The position numbers were made by a program, and so were the translations under genes. Source: Hydrogenophaga sp. PAMC20947 (GTDB taxonomy: Bacteria > Pseudomonadota > Gammaproteobacteria > Burkholderiales > Burkholderiaceae_C). From it: a DNA stretch of 64,000 nucleotides. This document shows, piece by piece, positions 10,597 through 21,111 of this stretch (position 1 is its first letter; each line of letters begins with the position of its first letter). The stretch lies in assembly GCF_004795855.1 (NCBI RefSeq), contig NZ_CP039252.1, positions 868,001-932,000 of the forward strand, read 5' to 3'. Under the pieces are notes generated by a model, which worked only from the letters and a program-made list of their open reading frames with translations, did not search any database and was not told the origin of the DNA.

Positions 10597-11158
10597 AGTC
10601 CTGGGTGCTTTTTTGCCTGGGACCATGCCAGTCTTCACGCCTGCTGTTGTTGAGCTGAGCCAAGGCTGATTCGACAGCCCTTTGCCGTCTGGGTCGGCCA
10701 ACCGGCTTCAGACCCCGCAGAGCTGCGTGACATGACATGCCGAGGTCCGGGCGCTGATCTGGGCAGGGCTCAGTCCCTCACGGCAGCCGAGCACAAACGG
10801 GAGGCCCTTTGGCGGGTCTCGGTGGAGCCCTTGCTGGCACGGGCCCAAAAGGGCGTGCAGTGTTTTGGGCCGAACCCTTGCGGGCCATCGCTTTTCGGGC
10901 GGTGCGCTTCGTTGTGAAATGGGATCGGTCGTCCAGGGTGGGTCTGAAATTCGAACCTCGCGCCTCACGCCGCAAAAGCCACGCCGAGCGTTTTGAATAC
11001 CTTCCTCAGGTAAATAGGTATTCTGCTGAAGGCGTTGGGCCATTCGCCCGCAACGCGTGAGGCACCCATTGTGGCCGTACTCCCGGTGTTTAAATCAGGT
11101 CGCGATCGGGAGCGCATTGGGAGCCCGGTAAAATCGCTGTTTTAACAGCTGTCTCATC
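10597..11158. other. 562-base noncoding interval between DUF2065 gene and hisZ
   Basis: No frame gives a recognisable protein; the longer open frames on both strands are Arg/Pro-rich and look like shadows of GC-rich DNA. It contains the TACCT/AGGTA palindrome described separately and a sequence resembling a tRNA T-loop (ATTCGAACC near 10950) that does not fold into a tRNA. It is unusually long for an otherwise packed housekeeping block. Confidence 0.6.
10998..11020. promoter_or_regulatory. TACCT-N5-AGGTA palindrome with a third AGGTA half-site
   Basis: TACCT TCCTC AGGTA is a perfect 5-5-5 inverted repeat, followed three bases later by a second AGGTA. A wider inverted repeat GAATACCT / AGGTATTC (10995-11002 and 11016-11023) encloses it. 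The layout suits a dimeric regulator or an RNA hairpin. No regulator can be named, and hisZ starts about 140 bases downstream. Confidence 0.3.
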
Positions 11159-13739
<2,581 letters not shown>

Positions 13740-13794
13740 TGATGGCCACCGTATTCGTGCAGAATCCCCTAACCGCATCCCACCCGGAGCTCTC

Positions 13795-14319
13795 ATGCTG
13801 ACCGAAGACGGCAAACACCTCTACGTCTCTTACGACGAGTACCACAACCTGATCGAAAAGCTGGCCCTCAAGGTGTACCAGTCGGGTTGGGAATTCGATA
13901 CCATTCTGTGTCTGGCGCGGGGCGGCATGCGCCCGGGTGATATCCTGTCGCGCATTTTTGATGTGCCGCTGGCCATCATGTCCACCAGCTCCTACCGGGC
14001 CAATGCTGGCACGGAGCAGGGAAGCCTGGACATCGCGCGCTACATCACCACGCCCAAAGGGGAGATTGCAGGCAAAGTCCTGCTGGTGGACGATCTGGCC
14101 GATTCGGGCAAGACGCTCAATACCGTCATCGGGCAGCTCAAGACCAGCTACAAACCCATCACCGAGTTGCGCAGTGCCGTGATCTGGACCAAAGAGCTGT
14201 CCACTTTTACGCCCGACTATTCGGTCGAACACCTGCCGACCAACCCGTGGATCCACCAGCCTTTTGAAAGCTACGACAACCTGCGCCCAGCAGAATTGCT
14301 GGAAAAGTGGCAGCTTTGA
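13795..14319 (+). CDS. Phosphoribosyltransferase (hypoxanthine/xanthine-guanine type)
   Basis: 174 residues with CGGAGC upstream of ATG 13795. The PRPP-binding motif VLLVDDLADSGKTL is intact, and CLARGGMRPGDILSR forms the PPi loop region. This is a type I phosphoribosyltransferase of purine salvage. The position behind purA fits a role feeding IMP, GMP or XMP. The base specificity cannot be fixed from sequence alone. Confidence 0.88.
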   Translation: MLTEDGKHLYVSYDEYHNLIEKLALKVYQSGWEFDTILCLARGGMRPGDILSRIFDVPLAIMSTSSYRANAGTEQGSLDIARYITTPKGEIAGKVLLVDDLADSGKTLNTVIGQLKTSYKPITELRSAVIWTKELSTFTPDYSVEHLPTNPWIHQPFESYDNLRPAELLEKWQL

Positions 14320-14404
14320 GCGAGCTCGAACGCGCTGTTTTTCTGCGGGTTTCCTCATGCGGTAGGCTTCAGGGTGGGCATGACCCATTGAAAGCCTGCT
14401 ATCC

Positions 14405-15598
14405 ATGAGCGAACTCTCCACCAATCTCATTCACCACCCCTACCGCGCACCTGCGGGCTTTGACGCCGTCGCACCGGGCGTTCACAAAGCATCGACCGTC
14501 ATTTTTCCCAACGTGCACGCCTTGCGCACGCAGGAATGGGTTGACAAAAGTGGCTACACCTACGGTTTGCATGGCACGCCCACGACGTTTGTTCTGGAAG
14601 AACGCATAGCCACGCTCGAGGGCGGCTTGCACTGCGTGCTGGCGCCCAGCGGGCTGTCGGCCGTGTCTTTGGTGGACATGGCGTTTTTGCGCCAGGGCGA
14701 AGAACTGCTGATCCCCGACAACGCTTACGGCCCCAACAAGTCATTCGCCAGCGGCGAATTGTCCGCATGGGGCATCACCCACCGGTTTTACGATGCGCAG
14801 AATCCACAGGATCTGGCCGACAAGATCGGGCCATCCACCCGCCTGGTGTGGCTGGAGGCTCCCGGGTCGATCACGCTGGAGTACCCGGATCTGCCGGCCT
14901 TGGTGGCCGTGGTGCGCCAAGCCAATGGGCAGCGCGCTGAGGGCGCGCGCGCCGTTATCACGGCACTCGACAACACCTGGGGTGCTGGCATCGCCTTTGA
15001 TGCGTTTGAGACGGGCGTGGACGTGTCCATGCAGGCACTGACCAAATACCCCAGTGGCGGCGCCGATGTGCTGATGGGTTCGGTGGTCACCCGCGACGAA
15101 CACTTGCACCGCCAGGTGCTCATGACCCACATGCGGCTGGGACTGGGTGTGAGCGGCAACGACACCGAACTGGTGTTGCGCGGCCTGCCCAGCATGGCAC
15201 TTCGCTACCAGGCACAAGACGCGAGCACGCGTGCGCTGGCCACCTGGATGCAGAGCCAAAAAGGCGTGAGCCAGGTGTTGCACCCGGCTTTGAAGGGGTC
15301 GCCGGGGCACGATACATGGCTACGCGATGCCAAGGCGGCGGCCTGTTTGTTCAGTGTGGTGTTCGACGAGCGGTTTGACGCCACACGGGTTGATGCTTTT
15401 TGCGACAGCTTGCGGCTCTTCAAGCTGGGCTGGAGCTGGGCGGGGCCCATCAGCCTGTGCGCGCCTTACGATGTGTCTTCCATGCGCAAGGCGCCATGGC
15501 CTCACAAAGGCGGACTGGTCCGCTTCGCGGTGGGTCTCGAGGCCGTTGCAGATTTGCAGGGCGATCTGACCCAGGCGCTTGATCGACTCAACGCCTGA
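14405..15598 (+). CDS. metC: Cystathionine beta-lyase (PLP-dependent, Cys/Met metabolism)
   Basis: 397 residues. A Cys/Met-metabolism PLP enzyme: the substrate-side YGLHGTPTTFVLEERIATLEGG motif, LDNTWGAG near the cofactor aspartate, and the Schiff-base lysine K214 in LTKYPSGGADVLMG. Cleaves cystathionine to homocysteine, pyruvate and ammonia in methionine synthesis. The MetC assignment over cystathionine gamma-synthase rests on overall similarity; the exact substrate is inferred. Confidence 0.88.
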   Translation: MSELSTNLIHHPYRAPAGFDAVAPGVHKASTVIFPNVHALRTQEWVDKSGYTYGLHGTPTTFVLEERIATLEGGLHCVLAPSGLSAVSLVDMAFLRQGEELLIPDNAYGPNKSFASGELSAWGITHRFYDAQNPQDLADKIGPSTRLVWLEAPGSITLEYPDLPALVAVVRQANGQRAEGARAVITALDNTWGAGIAFDAFETGVDVSMQALTKYPSGGADVLMGSVVTRDEHLHRQVLMTHMRLGLGVSGNDTELVLRGLPSMALRYQAQDASTRALATWMQSQKGVSQVLHPALKGSPGHDTWLRDAKAAACLFSVVFDERFDATRVDAFCDSLRLFKLGWSWAGPISLCAPYDVSSMRKAPWPHKGGLVRFAVGLEAVADLQGDLTQALDRLNA

Positions 15599-15645
15599 TT
15601 TTCTTTTTTCTCACCTATTCATTTACCTACTCAAGAAAGACTGTT

Positions 15646-15828
15646 TTGGCCACTCCCAATTACGGATACGAAAAACGCCAGCGCGAACTCGCCAAGAAAA
15701 AGAAGAAAGAAGAAAAGGCCCGCGCCAAAGCTGCGGGCAAGCCCTACGACGACGGCCAGGAAGAGCCCATCGAGAACCCGATGGCACCGCCTCCAGAGGC
15801 GCCTGCGAAAGACCCAGCGGCCGGTTGA
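15646..15828 (+). CDS. Small Lys-rich conserved hypothetical protein
   Basis: 60 residues from a TTG at 15646 (MATPNYGYEKRQRELAKKKK). The middle is a Lys/Glu/Ala-rich helical stretch and the tail is Pro-rich (NPMAPPPEAPAKDPAAG). No enzyme motif is visible. I believe short proteins of this type occur in related genomes, which supports it being real, but I cannot check. Possibly nucleic-acid binding from charge alone; this is a guess. Confidence 0.65.
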   Translation: MATPNYGYEKRQRELAKKKKKEEKARAKAAGKPYDDGQEEPIENPMAPPPEAPAKDPAAG

Positions 15829-16000
15829 CGCTGGAGGCGTTGTTGGCAAATCAGTAGCCACACGGTATCGGGCGTTTTGGTTCTGCTGCCCATGCCACGA
15901 CAAGCCAGGTCAAGGCGCATATTTCACCAACCACGCTCGCACGTGGTTGTTGGCGGCTGGTTGAGCATCCACACCTTCGCGCATGGCCCATGCCAGGCAG
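15829..16000. other. Noncoding interval upstream of the TpsB remnant
   Basis: No recognisable coding sequence in any frame. It may include further decayed upstream sequence of the TpsB-like gene (for example GGDITLVSLR just before a TAA near 16040), but I cannot align it securely. Confidence 0.4.
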
Positions 16001-16523
16001 CCGCGGGGGAGGCGATATCACCTTGGTCAGCCTGCGCTAACAAGCGACAAACTAGAGAACGACAGCCTGGATGCGGCCGAGCTGGACGCCGTGGCGGCCA
16101 AGACCGCAGACAGCTACAGCAAGGGGGTCTGGAGCGCCAACAAGCGATCGCCAGAGGCGTGACCTTCAGCGCTTTGCTGCGCGGCCAGCAAGCCAGAAAG
16201 AATCTCGACTGCTCAGAGAATTCAGCCTGGGCGACCCCGGCGGTGTGCGCGCCTATGCCCGCGGCGACGAAGGCCGGCTCGGCAGCCTGGAGCTGCGCTA
16301 CGCCTTGAACAATGCATTGGGGTTCAGCGTGTTCCACGATACCGGCCGCACCTCGGTCAAGGCCAAACCGTATCAACACGCACCCAACACCCTCAAACGC
16401 AGCGGCACCGGCTTGGGCATGCAAGGTGGCTGTGTCGGCTTTGATTGGCGGGGCTCGGAGGCGACCACCGGAGAGCCGGACAAATCGCTGCGCGCGTGGA
16501 AGCGGGCGGGGAGGCGTTTCTAA
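16001..16523 (+). pseudogene. TpsB/FhaC/ShlB-family outer-membrane transporter remnant, two frameshifts
   Basis: Three successive frames together read as the C-terminal barrel of a two-partner-secretion transporter. DSLDAAELDAV to SYSKGVWSANKRS lies around 16061-16160. After a shift comes TFSALLRGQQARKNLD to about 16215. After another shift comes EFSLGDPGGVRAYARGDEG, with SLELRYALNNALGFSVF, GTGLGMQGG and a final GEPDKSLRAWKRAGRRF ending at 16523. GVRAY and the closing aromatic residue are family hallmarks. The 5' two thirds, including POTRA domains, are missing. No TpsA exoprotein gene is nearby. Confidence 0.75.
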
Positions 16524-16661
16524 AGTGCTGATCGCGCCATTGCGAGGCAGCATCGGGCTGGCGGGGACGGCGTGGGCATTGCCCGTTTCCACCGGGACTC
16601 ATACAGCTCCAAAGAGGTGCGGCAGGGGGCGGTTCGAACGCTTACTGATGAGCCAAAGGTC

Positions 16662-17714
16662 TCAGCGGCACAGCGATTCAGCCGCTTTGTCGAGTGAGGC
16701 CTCAGAGCGGTCTGCCAATACGCAAGCCTGTGCCTGCCCGTACTGCGTGAAATTGCGTTTGATGGAGGCTGAGTACATGGGGTCGTAGTGCATTGTCAGC
16801 AGCTCCAGCACCACCTCGGGCGTTTTCCCGGCCGCGACCTTCTCGACCCAGCCATCCACCACGGCTTTGCCACGCAACTCGACGAGTGCTTGCAGGCGCT
16901 CGCAAAAATGCTCGGGGTCCTTCACGAAGAAATCGTAATCTTCCAGCAGCAGGGCCACGCGTTCGGTGTCGGGCAACTGCAGGTCGATGCAGGGGCTTTC
17001 GCGCATGGCGTTGATGAGGGCGTCGGGCACGCGCACATTGCCCACTTTTTTGCTCTCACTTTCCACGAATACGGGCCGTGCCGGATCCAACTTGCGCAGC
17101 GCGTCCCAGATCAGGCTGTCGAAGCGTTTCTGGCTGGGCTGGGGCAGGCCGGGGATGTGACCGAGCACCGAGCTGCGGTGGTTGGCCAGGGCCTCGAGGT
17201 CGAGCACTTGTGCGCCTTGGGCGGCCAGGGCCTGCAGCAAGCGGGTTTTGCCACTGCCGGTGGGGCCACAGATCACGCGGTATTGCAGGCGCTGGGCCTG
17301 GGACGGGAGATCTTCTACCAACGCCGCGCGCCAAGCTTTGTAGCCGCCTTCGATGAGCGTGACATGAAAGCCAATGGCCCCCAGGATGGTGGCCAGGGAG
17401 CCGCTGCGGTTGCCGCCGCGCCAGCAATACACCAAGGGCTTCCAGTTCCGGGGCGCTTCGATCAGTTCCCGCTCGATGTGGGCGGCGATGTTGCGCGCGG
17501 CCAGGGCGGCACCACGCTTCTTGGCTTCAAAGGCGTTGACCTGCTTGTACATCGTGCCAATGACGATGCGTTCGGCGTTGTTCAGCGTGGGCCAATTGAG
17601 CGCACCCGGAATGTGGTCGAGCGCGTGTTCGTCTTCGCTGCGGGCGTCGATGATGGTTTCAAACTGGTCGAGCTGGCGCAGGGCTTCGGCGGCGGGCAGG
17701 GTATGGACAGGCAT
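16662..17714 (-). CDS. mnmH: tRNA 2-selenouridine/geranyl-2-thiouridine synthase
   Basis: 350 residues. The N-terminal rhodanese domain has IIDARSEDEHALDHIPGA and the active-site loop YCWRGGNRSG with its catalytic cysteine. The C-terminal P-loop domain has GPTGSGKTRLLQAL. This is the SelU/MnmH architecture that replaces sulfur with selenium at tRNA wobble uridines via a geranylated intermediate. No selD is in the window, so the selenium donor must be encoded elsewhere if the selenium reaction is used. Confidence 0.94.
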   Translation of the reverse strand: MPVHTLPAAEALRQLDQFETIIDARSEDEHALDHIPGALNWPTLNNAERIVIGTMYKQVNAFEAKKRGAALAARNIAAHIERELIEAPRNWKPLVYCWRGGNRSGSLATILGAIGFHVTLIEGGYKAWRAALVEDLPSQAQRLQYRVICGPTGSGKTRLLQALAAQGAQVLDLEALANHRSSVLGHIPGLPQPSQKRFDSLIWDALRKLDPARPVFVESESKKVGNVRVPDALINAMRESPCIDLQLPDTERVALLLEDYDFFVKDPEHFCERLQALVELRGKAVVDGWVEKVAAGKTPEVVLELLTMHYDPMYSASIKRNFTQYGQAQACVLADRSEASLDKAAESLCR

Positions 17715-17722
17715 GCGCTGGA

Positions 17723-18376
17723 TTATCGTTTCGGAAGCAGTTTCTGCAGCGCTGGCCAGACGTTGTCGGCCAGCAGGGGTTGGGCGGTTTCGTTGGGGTG
17801 GATGCGGTCGCTCTGAAACAGCGTGAGCGCATCGGGCCGATCGGCCACGCCGGCCAACAGGAACGGCACCAAGGCGGTGTTTTCCTCTTTCGCCACCGTT
17901 TTGAACAAATCGCGAAACTGTTGGGTGTACCGGGCGCCGTAGTTGGGTGGCATTTCCATGCCCACGAGCATCACGTCGGCTCCGGCTTCCTGACTGGCGC
18001 GGGCCATGGTGGCGAGGTTGGCCTGGGTCGTGGACAGCGGCATGCCGCGCAAGGCGTCGTTGCCGCCCAGCTCGATGATGACCACGCTGGGCTTGTACTG
18101 GCGCAGCAAAGCTGGCAGGCGGGAGCGGCCGCCCGCAGTGGTGTCGCCACTGATGCCGGCATTGACCATGCGCTCCGGGCGTTTGGCGGCGAGCAATCTT
18201 TCTTGCAGCAGCGAGACCCAGCCGGTTCCCCGCTTCACGCCATATTCAGCGCTCAGCGAATCGCCGACAACCAGAATGGTGGGGTTTTTCGCCTGCGCCA
18301 AGGCGGTGATGGGCGATGCCAATGACCCCAGAGCGAAGCCGATGGGGAGCAGGGCGTTAAAGTGACGTCGTTTCAA
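17723..18376 (-). CDS. tesA: Periplasmic SGNH esterase / acyl-CoA thioesterase I (TesA-like)
   Basis: 217 residues with a cleavable signal (MKRRHFNALLPIGFALGSLA to ITALAQA). SGNH blocks are complete: VVGDSLSAEYG (nucleophile Ser), GDTTAGG, ELGGNDALRG, and DRIHPN with the catalytic Asp/His. Hydrolyses acyl esters and thioesters in the periplasm. It is divergent from a YbbA-like ATPase, as tesA-ybbA in E. coli, and ends 8 bases before mnmH begins. Confidence 0.9.
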   Translation of the reverse strand: MKRRHFNALLPIGFALGSLASPITALAQAKNPTILVVGDSLSAEYGVKRGTGWVSLLQERLLAAKRPERMVNAGISGDTTAGGRSRLPALLRQYKPSVVIIELGGNDALRGMPLSTTQANLATMARASQEAGADVMLVGMEMPPNYGARYTQQFRDLFKTVAKEENTALVPFLLAGVADRPDALTLFQSDRIHPNETAQPLLADNVWPALQKLLPKR

Positions 18377-18403
18377 CTTGCGAAGCCTTTACTGGCCAAA
18401 GCC

Positions 18404-19111
18404 ATGTCAGATGTGATGATTGAGGTGCAACACGTGTTCAAGTCGGTGACCGACTCCACGGGGACGTTGACCATTTTGCGCGATATCGATTTCTCCTTGG
18501 CAGCAGGGGAGACTGCGGCCATCGTGGGTGCCTCGGGTTCGGGCAAAAGCACCTTGTTGTCCATCATTGCAGGTCTGGACACCCCCAGCCAGGGAACGGT
18601 GCTGATCGGTGGTGTGGATTTGTACACGCGCACCGAGGATGAGCGGGCCGCTTTGCGGGCTGAAAAGGTGGGGTTTGTGTTTCAGAGCTTTCAGCTGCTG
18701 GCCAACCTGTCTGCTCTGGAAAATGTGATGCTGCCGCTGGAGCTCTCCGGGCGCAAGGACGCTCGAGCCGTTGCAACCCAGATGCTGCAACGGGTCGGAC
18801 TGGGCGAACGCCTGAACAGCTACCCCAAGGTGCTTTCAGGGGGCGAGCAACAGCGCGTGGCGCTGGCGCGGGCCTTTGTGGTGCGCCCCGCCGTGTTGCT
18901 GGCCGATGAGCCCACGGGCAGTCTGGATTTCGCCACCGGGGCCAAGGTGATGGAGCTGATGTTTGAGCTCAACCGGGAATTGGGCACCACGTTGGTGCTG
19001 GTGACCCACGACCTGGCGATTGCGCAGCGCTGTGAGCGGCGCTTGACCATTGAGGCGGGCGAGTTGGACGGCGACGAGCGGGAAGATCAAGTGGCCGCAA
19101 CCGAGGCCTGA
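18404..19111 (+). CDS. ABC transporter ATP-binding protein, YbbA/LolD type, no adjacent permease
   Basis: 235 residues from ATG 18404 (MSDVMIEVQHVFK). A GTG at 18362 in the same frame would overlap the divergent tesA start. Walker A GASGSGKST, the signature LSGGEQQRVALARA, Walker B LLADEPTGSLD and H-loop LVTHD are intact, so it should be an active ATPase. YbbA normally pairs with the large permease YbbP; here rlmB follows after 20 bases and no permease is present. Confidence 0.88.
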   Translation: MSDVMIEVQHVFKSVTDSTGTLTILRDIDFSLAAGETAAIVGASGSGKSTLLSIIAGLDTPSQGTVLIGGVDLYTRTEDERAALRAEKVGFVFQSFQLLANLSALENVMLPLELSGRKDARAVATQMLQRVGLGERLNSYPKVLSGGEQQRVALARAFVVRPAVLLADEPTGSLDFATGAKVMELMFELNRELGTTLVLVTHDLAIAQRCERRLTIEAGELDGDEREDQVAATEA

Positions 19112-19115
19112 TCAC

Positions 19116-19130
19116 GGGGGATAATCCCCC
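19116..19130. promoter_or_regulatory. GGGGGAT-A-ATCCCCC palindrome at the rlmB start
   Basis: A perfect 7-base inverted repeat with one central base ends two bases before the rlmB ATG. It also contains a GATAAT that resembles a -10 element, but no convincing -35 lies 17 bases upstream. In RNA it would form a tight hairpin over the ribosome-binding region. Confidence 0.35.
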
Positions 19131-19131
19131 C

Positions 19132-19878
19132 ATGTCATCCCATAAAGTGCTTTTCGGCTTCCACGCCGTCGGCGTGCGCCTCAAAACGGCGCCGCAATCC
19201 GTTGTAGAGATTTACTACGAGCCCACCCGCCGTGATGCGCGTATGCGCCAGTTCCTGGATCGGGCCAGAGAGGCCAACGTGCGCCTCATCGAAGCCGATG
19301 GCATGCGCCTGGCGAAACTGGCCGGCAGCCACGGTCACCAAGGGGTGGCCGCTCGGGTGCAGGCTTTGGAGCAAATCCACTCGCTGGATGAACTGCTTGA
19401 AGGTTTGGAGGCCCAGGGCATAGCGCCCTTGTTGCTCGTGCTCGACGGCATCACCGATCCGCACAACCTCGGCGCCTGCCTGCGCGTGGCCGATGGTGCC
19501 GGGGCCCACGCTGTGATCGCGCCCAAGGACCACGCTGCGGGCATCAATGCCACCGTGGCCAAGGTGGCCAGTGGTGCGGCCGAAACGATGCCGTACTTCA
19601 TGGTGACCAACCTGGCGCGCACCCTGAACGAGCTCAAGGAGCGCAACATCTGGATCGTGGGCACCAGTGACGACGCGCCCAAAACGCTTTACCAGGCCGA
19701 GTTCAAGGGACCCACGGCGCTCGTGTTGGGCGCTGAAGGCGAGGGCATGCGCCAACTCACACGCAAGACTTGTGACGAATTGGTCAGCATTCCCATGGCC
19801 GGCGCGGTGGAAAGCCTGAACGTGTCGGTGGCCAGCGGCGTGTGCCTTTATGAGGCGCTTCGCCAGCGGGGACTCTGA
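19132..19878 (+). CDS. rlmB: 23S rRNA (guanosine-2'-O-)-methyltransferase RlmB
   Basis: 248 residues. The N-terminal substrate-binding domain starts KVLFGFHAVGVRLK. The SPOUT catalytic domain shows motif 1 (DGITDPHNLGACLRVAD), motif 2 (LVLGAEGEGMRQLT) and motif 3 (SIPMAGAVESLNVSVASG). It forms the trefoil-knot SAM site that methylates G2251 of 23S rRNA. Its stop shares one base with the next start (TGATG). Confidence 0.94.
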   Translation: MSSHKVLFGFHAVGVRLKTAPQSVVEIYYEPTRRDARMRQFLDRAREANVRLIEADGMRLAKLAGSHGHQGVAARVQALEQIHSLDELLEGLEAQGIAPLLLVLDGITDPHNLGACLRVADGAGAHAVIAPKDHAAGINATVAKVASGAAETMPYFMVTNLARTLNELKERNIWIVGTSDDAPKTLYQAEFKGPTALVLGAEGEGMRQLTRKTCDELVSIPMAGAVESLNVSVASGVCLYEALRQRGL

Positions 19879-20618
19879 TGGAAATGGGGCGCGATACGGT
19901 TCGCGTCTGGATCAACGAGGCGCGCCATGTGGCTGTGCTGACGGGTGCAGGCGTCAGCGCCGAGTCGGGCGTACCCACGTTTCGCGATGCGCAAACCGGA
20001 TTGTGGGCCCAGTTTGATCCCCAGGAACTGGCCACCGAGGCCGCTTACCGCGCCCACCCCGAGCGGGTCTGGGATTGGTACGCACACCGCCGTGCCATGC
20101 TCACGAAGGCCGAGCCCAATGCCGGTCATCTGGCGCTGGCTGCTTTTGCCCGACGCCATCCGGGCCGCTTGAGCCTGATCACGCAAAACGTGGACGGACT
20201 TCACCAGCGCGCTGGCCAACCCGACACGATGGCCTTGCACGGTGCGTTGGGGGCAGACCGTTGGCTGGATGCTCCTCGGGCCTGCTGTGAGGCCCAGGCG
20301 CCCCAGGACGGTCGCCCACCGGCGTGCGCGACCTGCGGCAATCTGCGCCGTCCGGCGGTGGTGTGGTTTGGCGAAAACTTGCCAGCCGATGCTTTGGGTG
20401 CGGCCGAAAGCGCGGTCGCAGACTGTGATCTCATGCTGGTTGTGGGGACGTCCGGGCAGGTGTATCCGGCCGCAGGGTTGGCATTGGCCGCCCAGCAGCA
20501 AGGCGCTCGCCTGGTGATGATCAACCCCGAGCCCACCGAGCTCGACAGCATTGCCGATGCTTGTCTTCGCGAGCCTTCGGCCCGCTGCCTGCCCTATTTA
20601 CTGAAGGAGTTTTTATGA
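19878..20618 (+). CDS. SIR2-family NAD-dependent protein deacylase
   Basis: 246 residues. The NAD-binding GAGVSAESGVPTFRD, the ITQNVDGLHQRAG core and the catalytic histidine in LHGALG are present. The zinc-site cysteines appear as CCE and CATC, and the VVWFGENLP segment matches class II/III sirtuins. Translationally coupled to rlmB upstream (TGATG) and to a lipoprotein gene downstream (ATGA). Substrates cannot be told from sequence. Confidence 0.92.
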   Translation: MEMGRDTVRVWINEARHVAVLTGAGVSAESGVPTFRDAQTGLWAQFDPQELATEAAYRAHPERVWDWYAHRRAMLTKAEPNAGHLALAAFARRHPGRLSLITQNVDGLHQRAGQPDTMALHGALGADRWLDAPRACCEAQAPQDGRPPACATCGNLRRPAVVWFGENLPADALGAAESAVADCDLMLVVGTSGQVYPAAGLALAAQQQGARLVMINPEPTELDSIADACLREPSARCLPYLLKEFL

Positions 20619-20965
20619 ACGCATCTGTTCGACGTGTGTCCCTGATGGTCGGGGTGATTGCTTTGCTCGCACTGGCGGCCTGTACCCAAGAGCAGCAGAA
20701 CCAGATCAGCCGAGGCATCCAGAACTGGACAGGCACAAACGGGGTGCTGGAGGTGTACGCGGGGGACAAGCTGGTGCGCCGATTCATCAAGGTGGACAAG
20801 ATCAGTACCGCGCTGGGGACCGATGATGGACAAGCACGGGCGTACCGCTACGGTTACGGCGTGCTGGACGAAAACCTCAACATGGTCGTCGATGCGGGTG
20901 AAAAGAAGGTGTATTTCGAAATCAGCGACTACACCAACACCGTGTTTTTTGAAAGCCCTCGCTGA
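20615..20965 (+). CDS. Small lipoprotein of unknown function, coupled to the sirtuin
   Basis: 116 residues from ATG 20615, which overlaps the sirtuin stop by four bases and has AAGGAG upstream. The signal sequence ends in the lipobox LALAAC near residue 23. The mature part (GIQNWTGTNGVLEVYAGDKL and following) is a small beta-rich domain. I do not recognise the family. The ATGA coupling to a cytoplasmic deacylase is surprising for an envelope lipoprotein and may only reflect operon packing. Confidence 0.8.
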   Translation: MNASVRRVSLMVGVIALLALAACTQEQQNQISRGIQNWTGTNGVLEVYAGDKLVRRFIKVDKISTALGTDDGQARAYRYGYGVLDENLNMVVDAGEKKVYFEISDYTNTVFFESPR

Positions 20966-21111
20966 GGCCCTGCCGGCGTTTCGGCCCCGCTTGGCGGCCT
21001 TGAGACCCCCTGGCGCATTTGTCCCACATAAAGGGGACGCAATGTAATACGTTTGCCTTGTGTAGCAACATAATGCAAGTTGGTACCGTGATTGCCTCAA
21101 AGGAGCCCCCA

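Noticed and set aside
10940-10970. tRNA-like ATTCGAACC sequence
   Set aside because: The T-loop-like bases are not flanked by pairing stems, and no acceptor or anticodon arm can be drawn.
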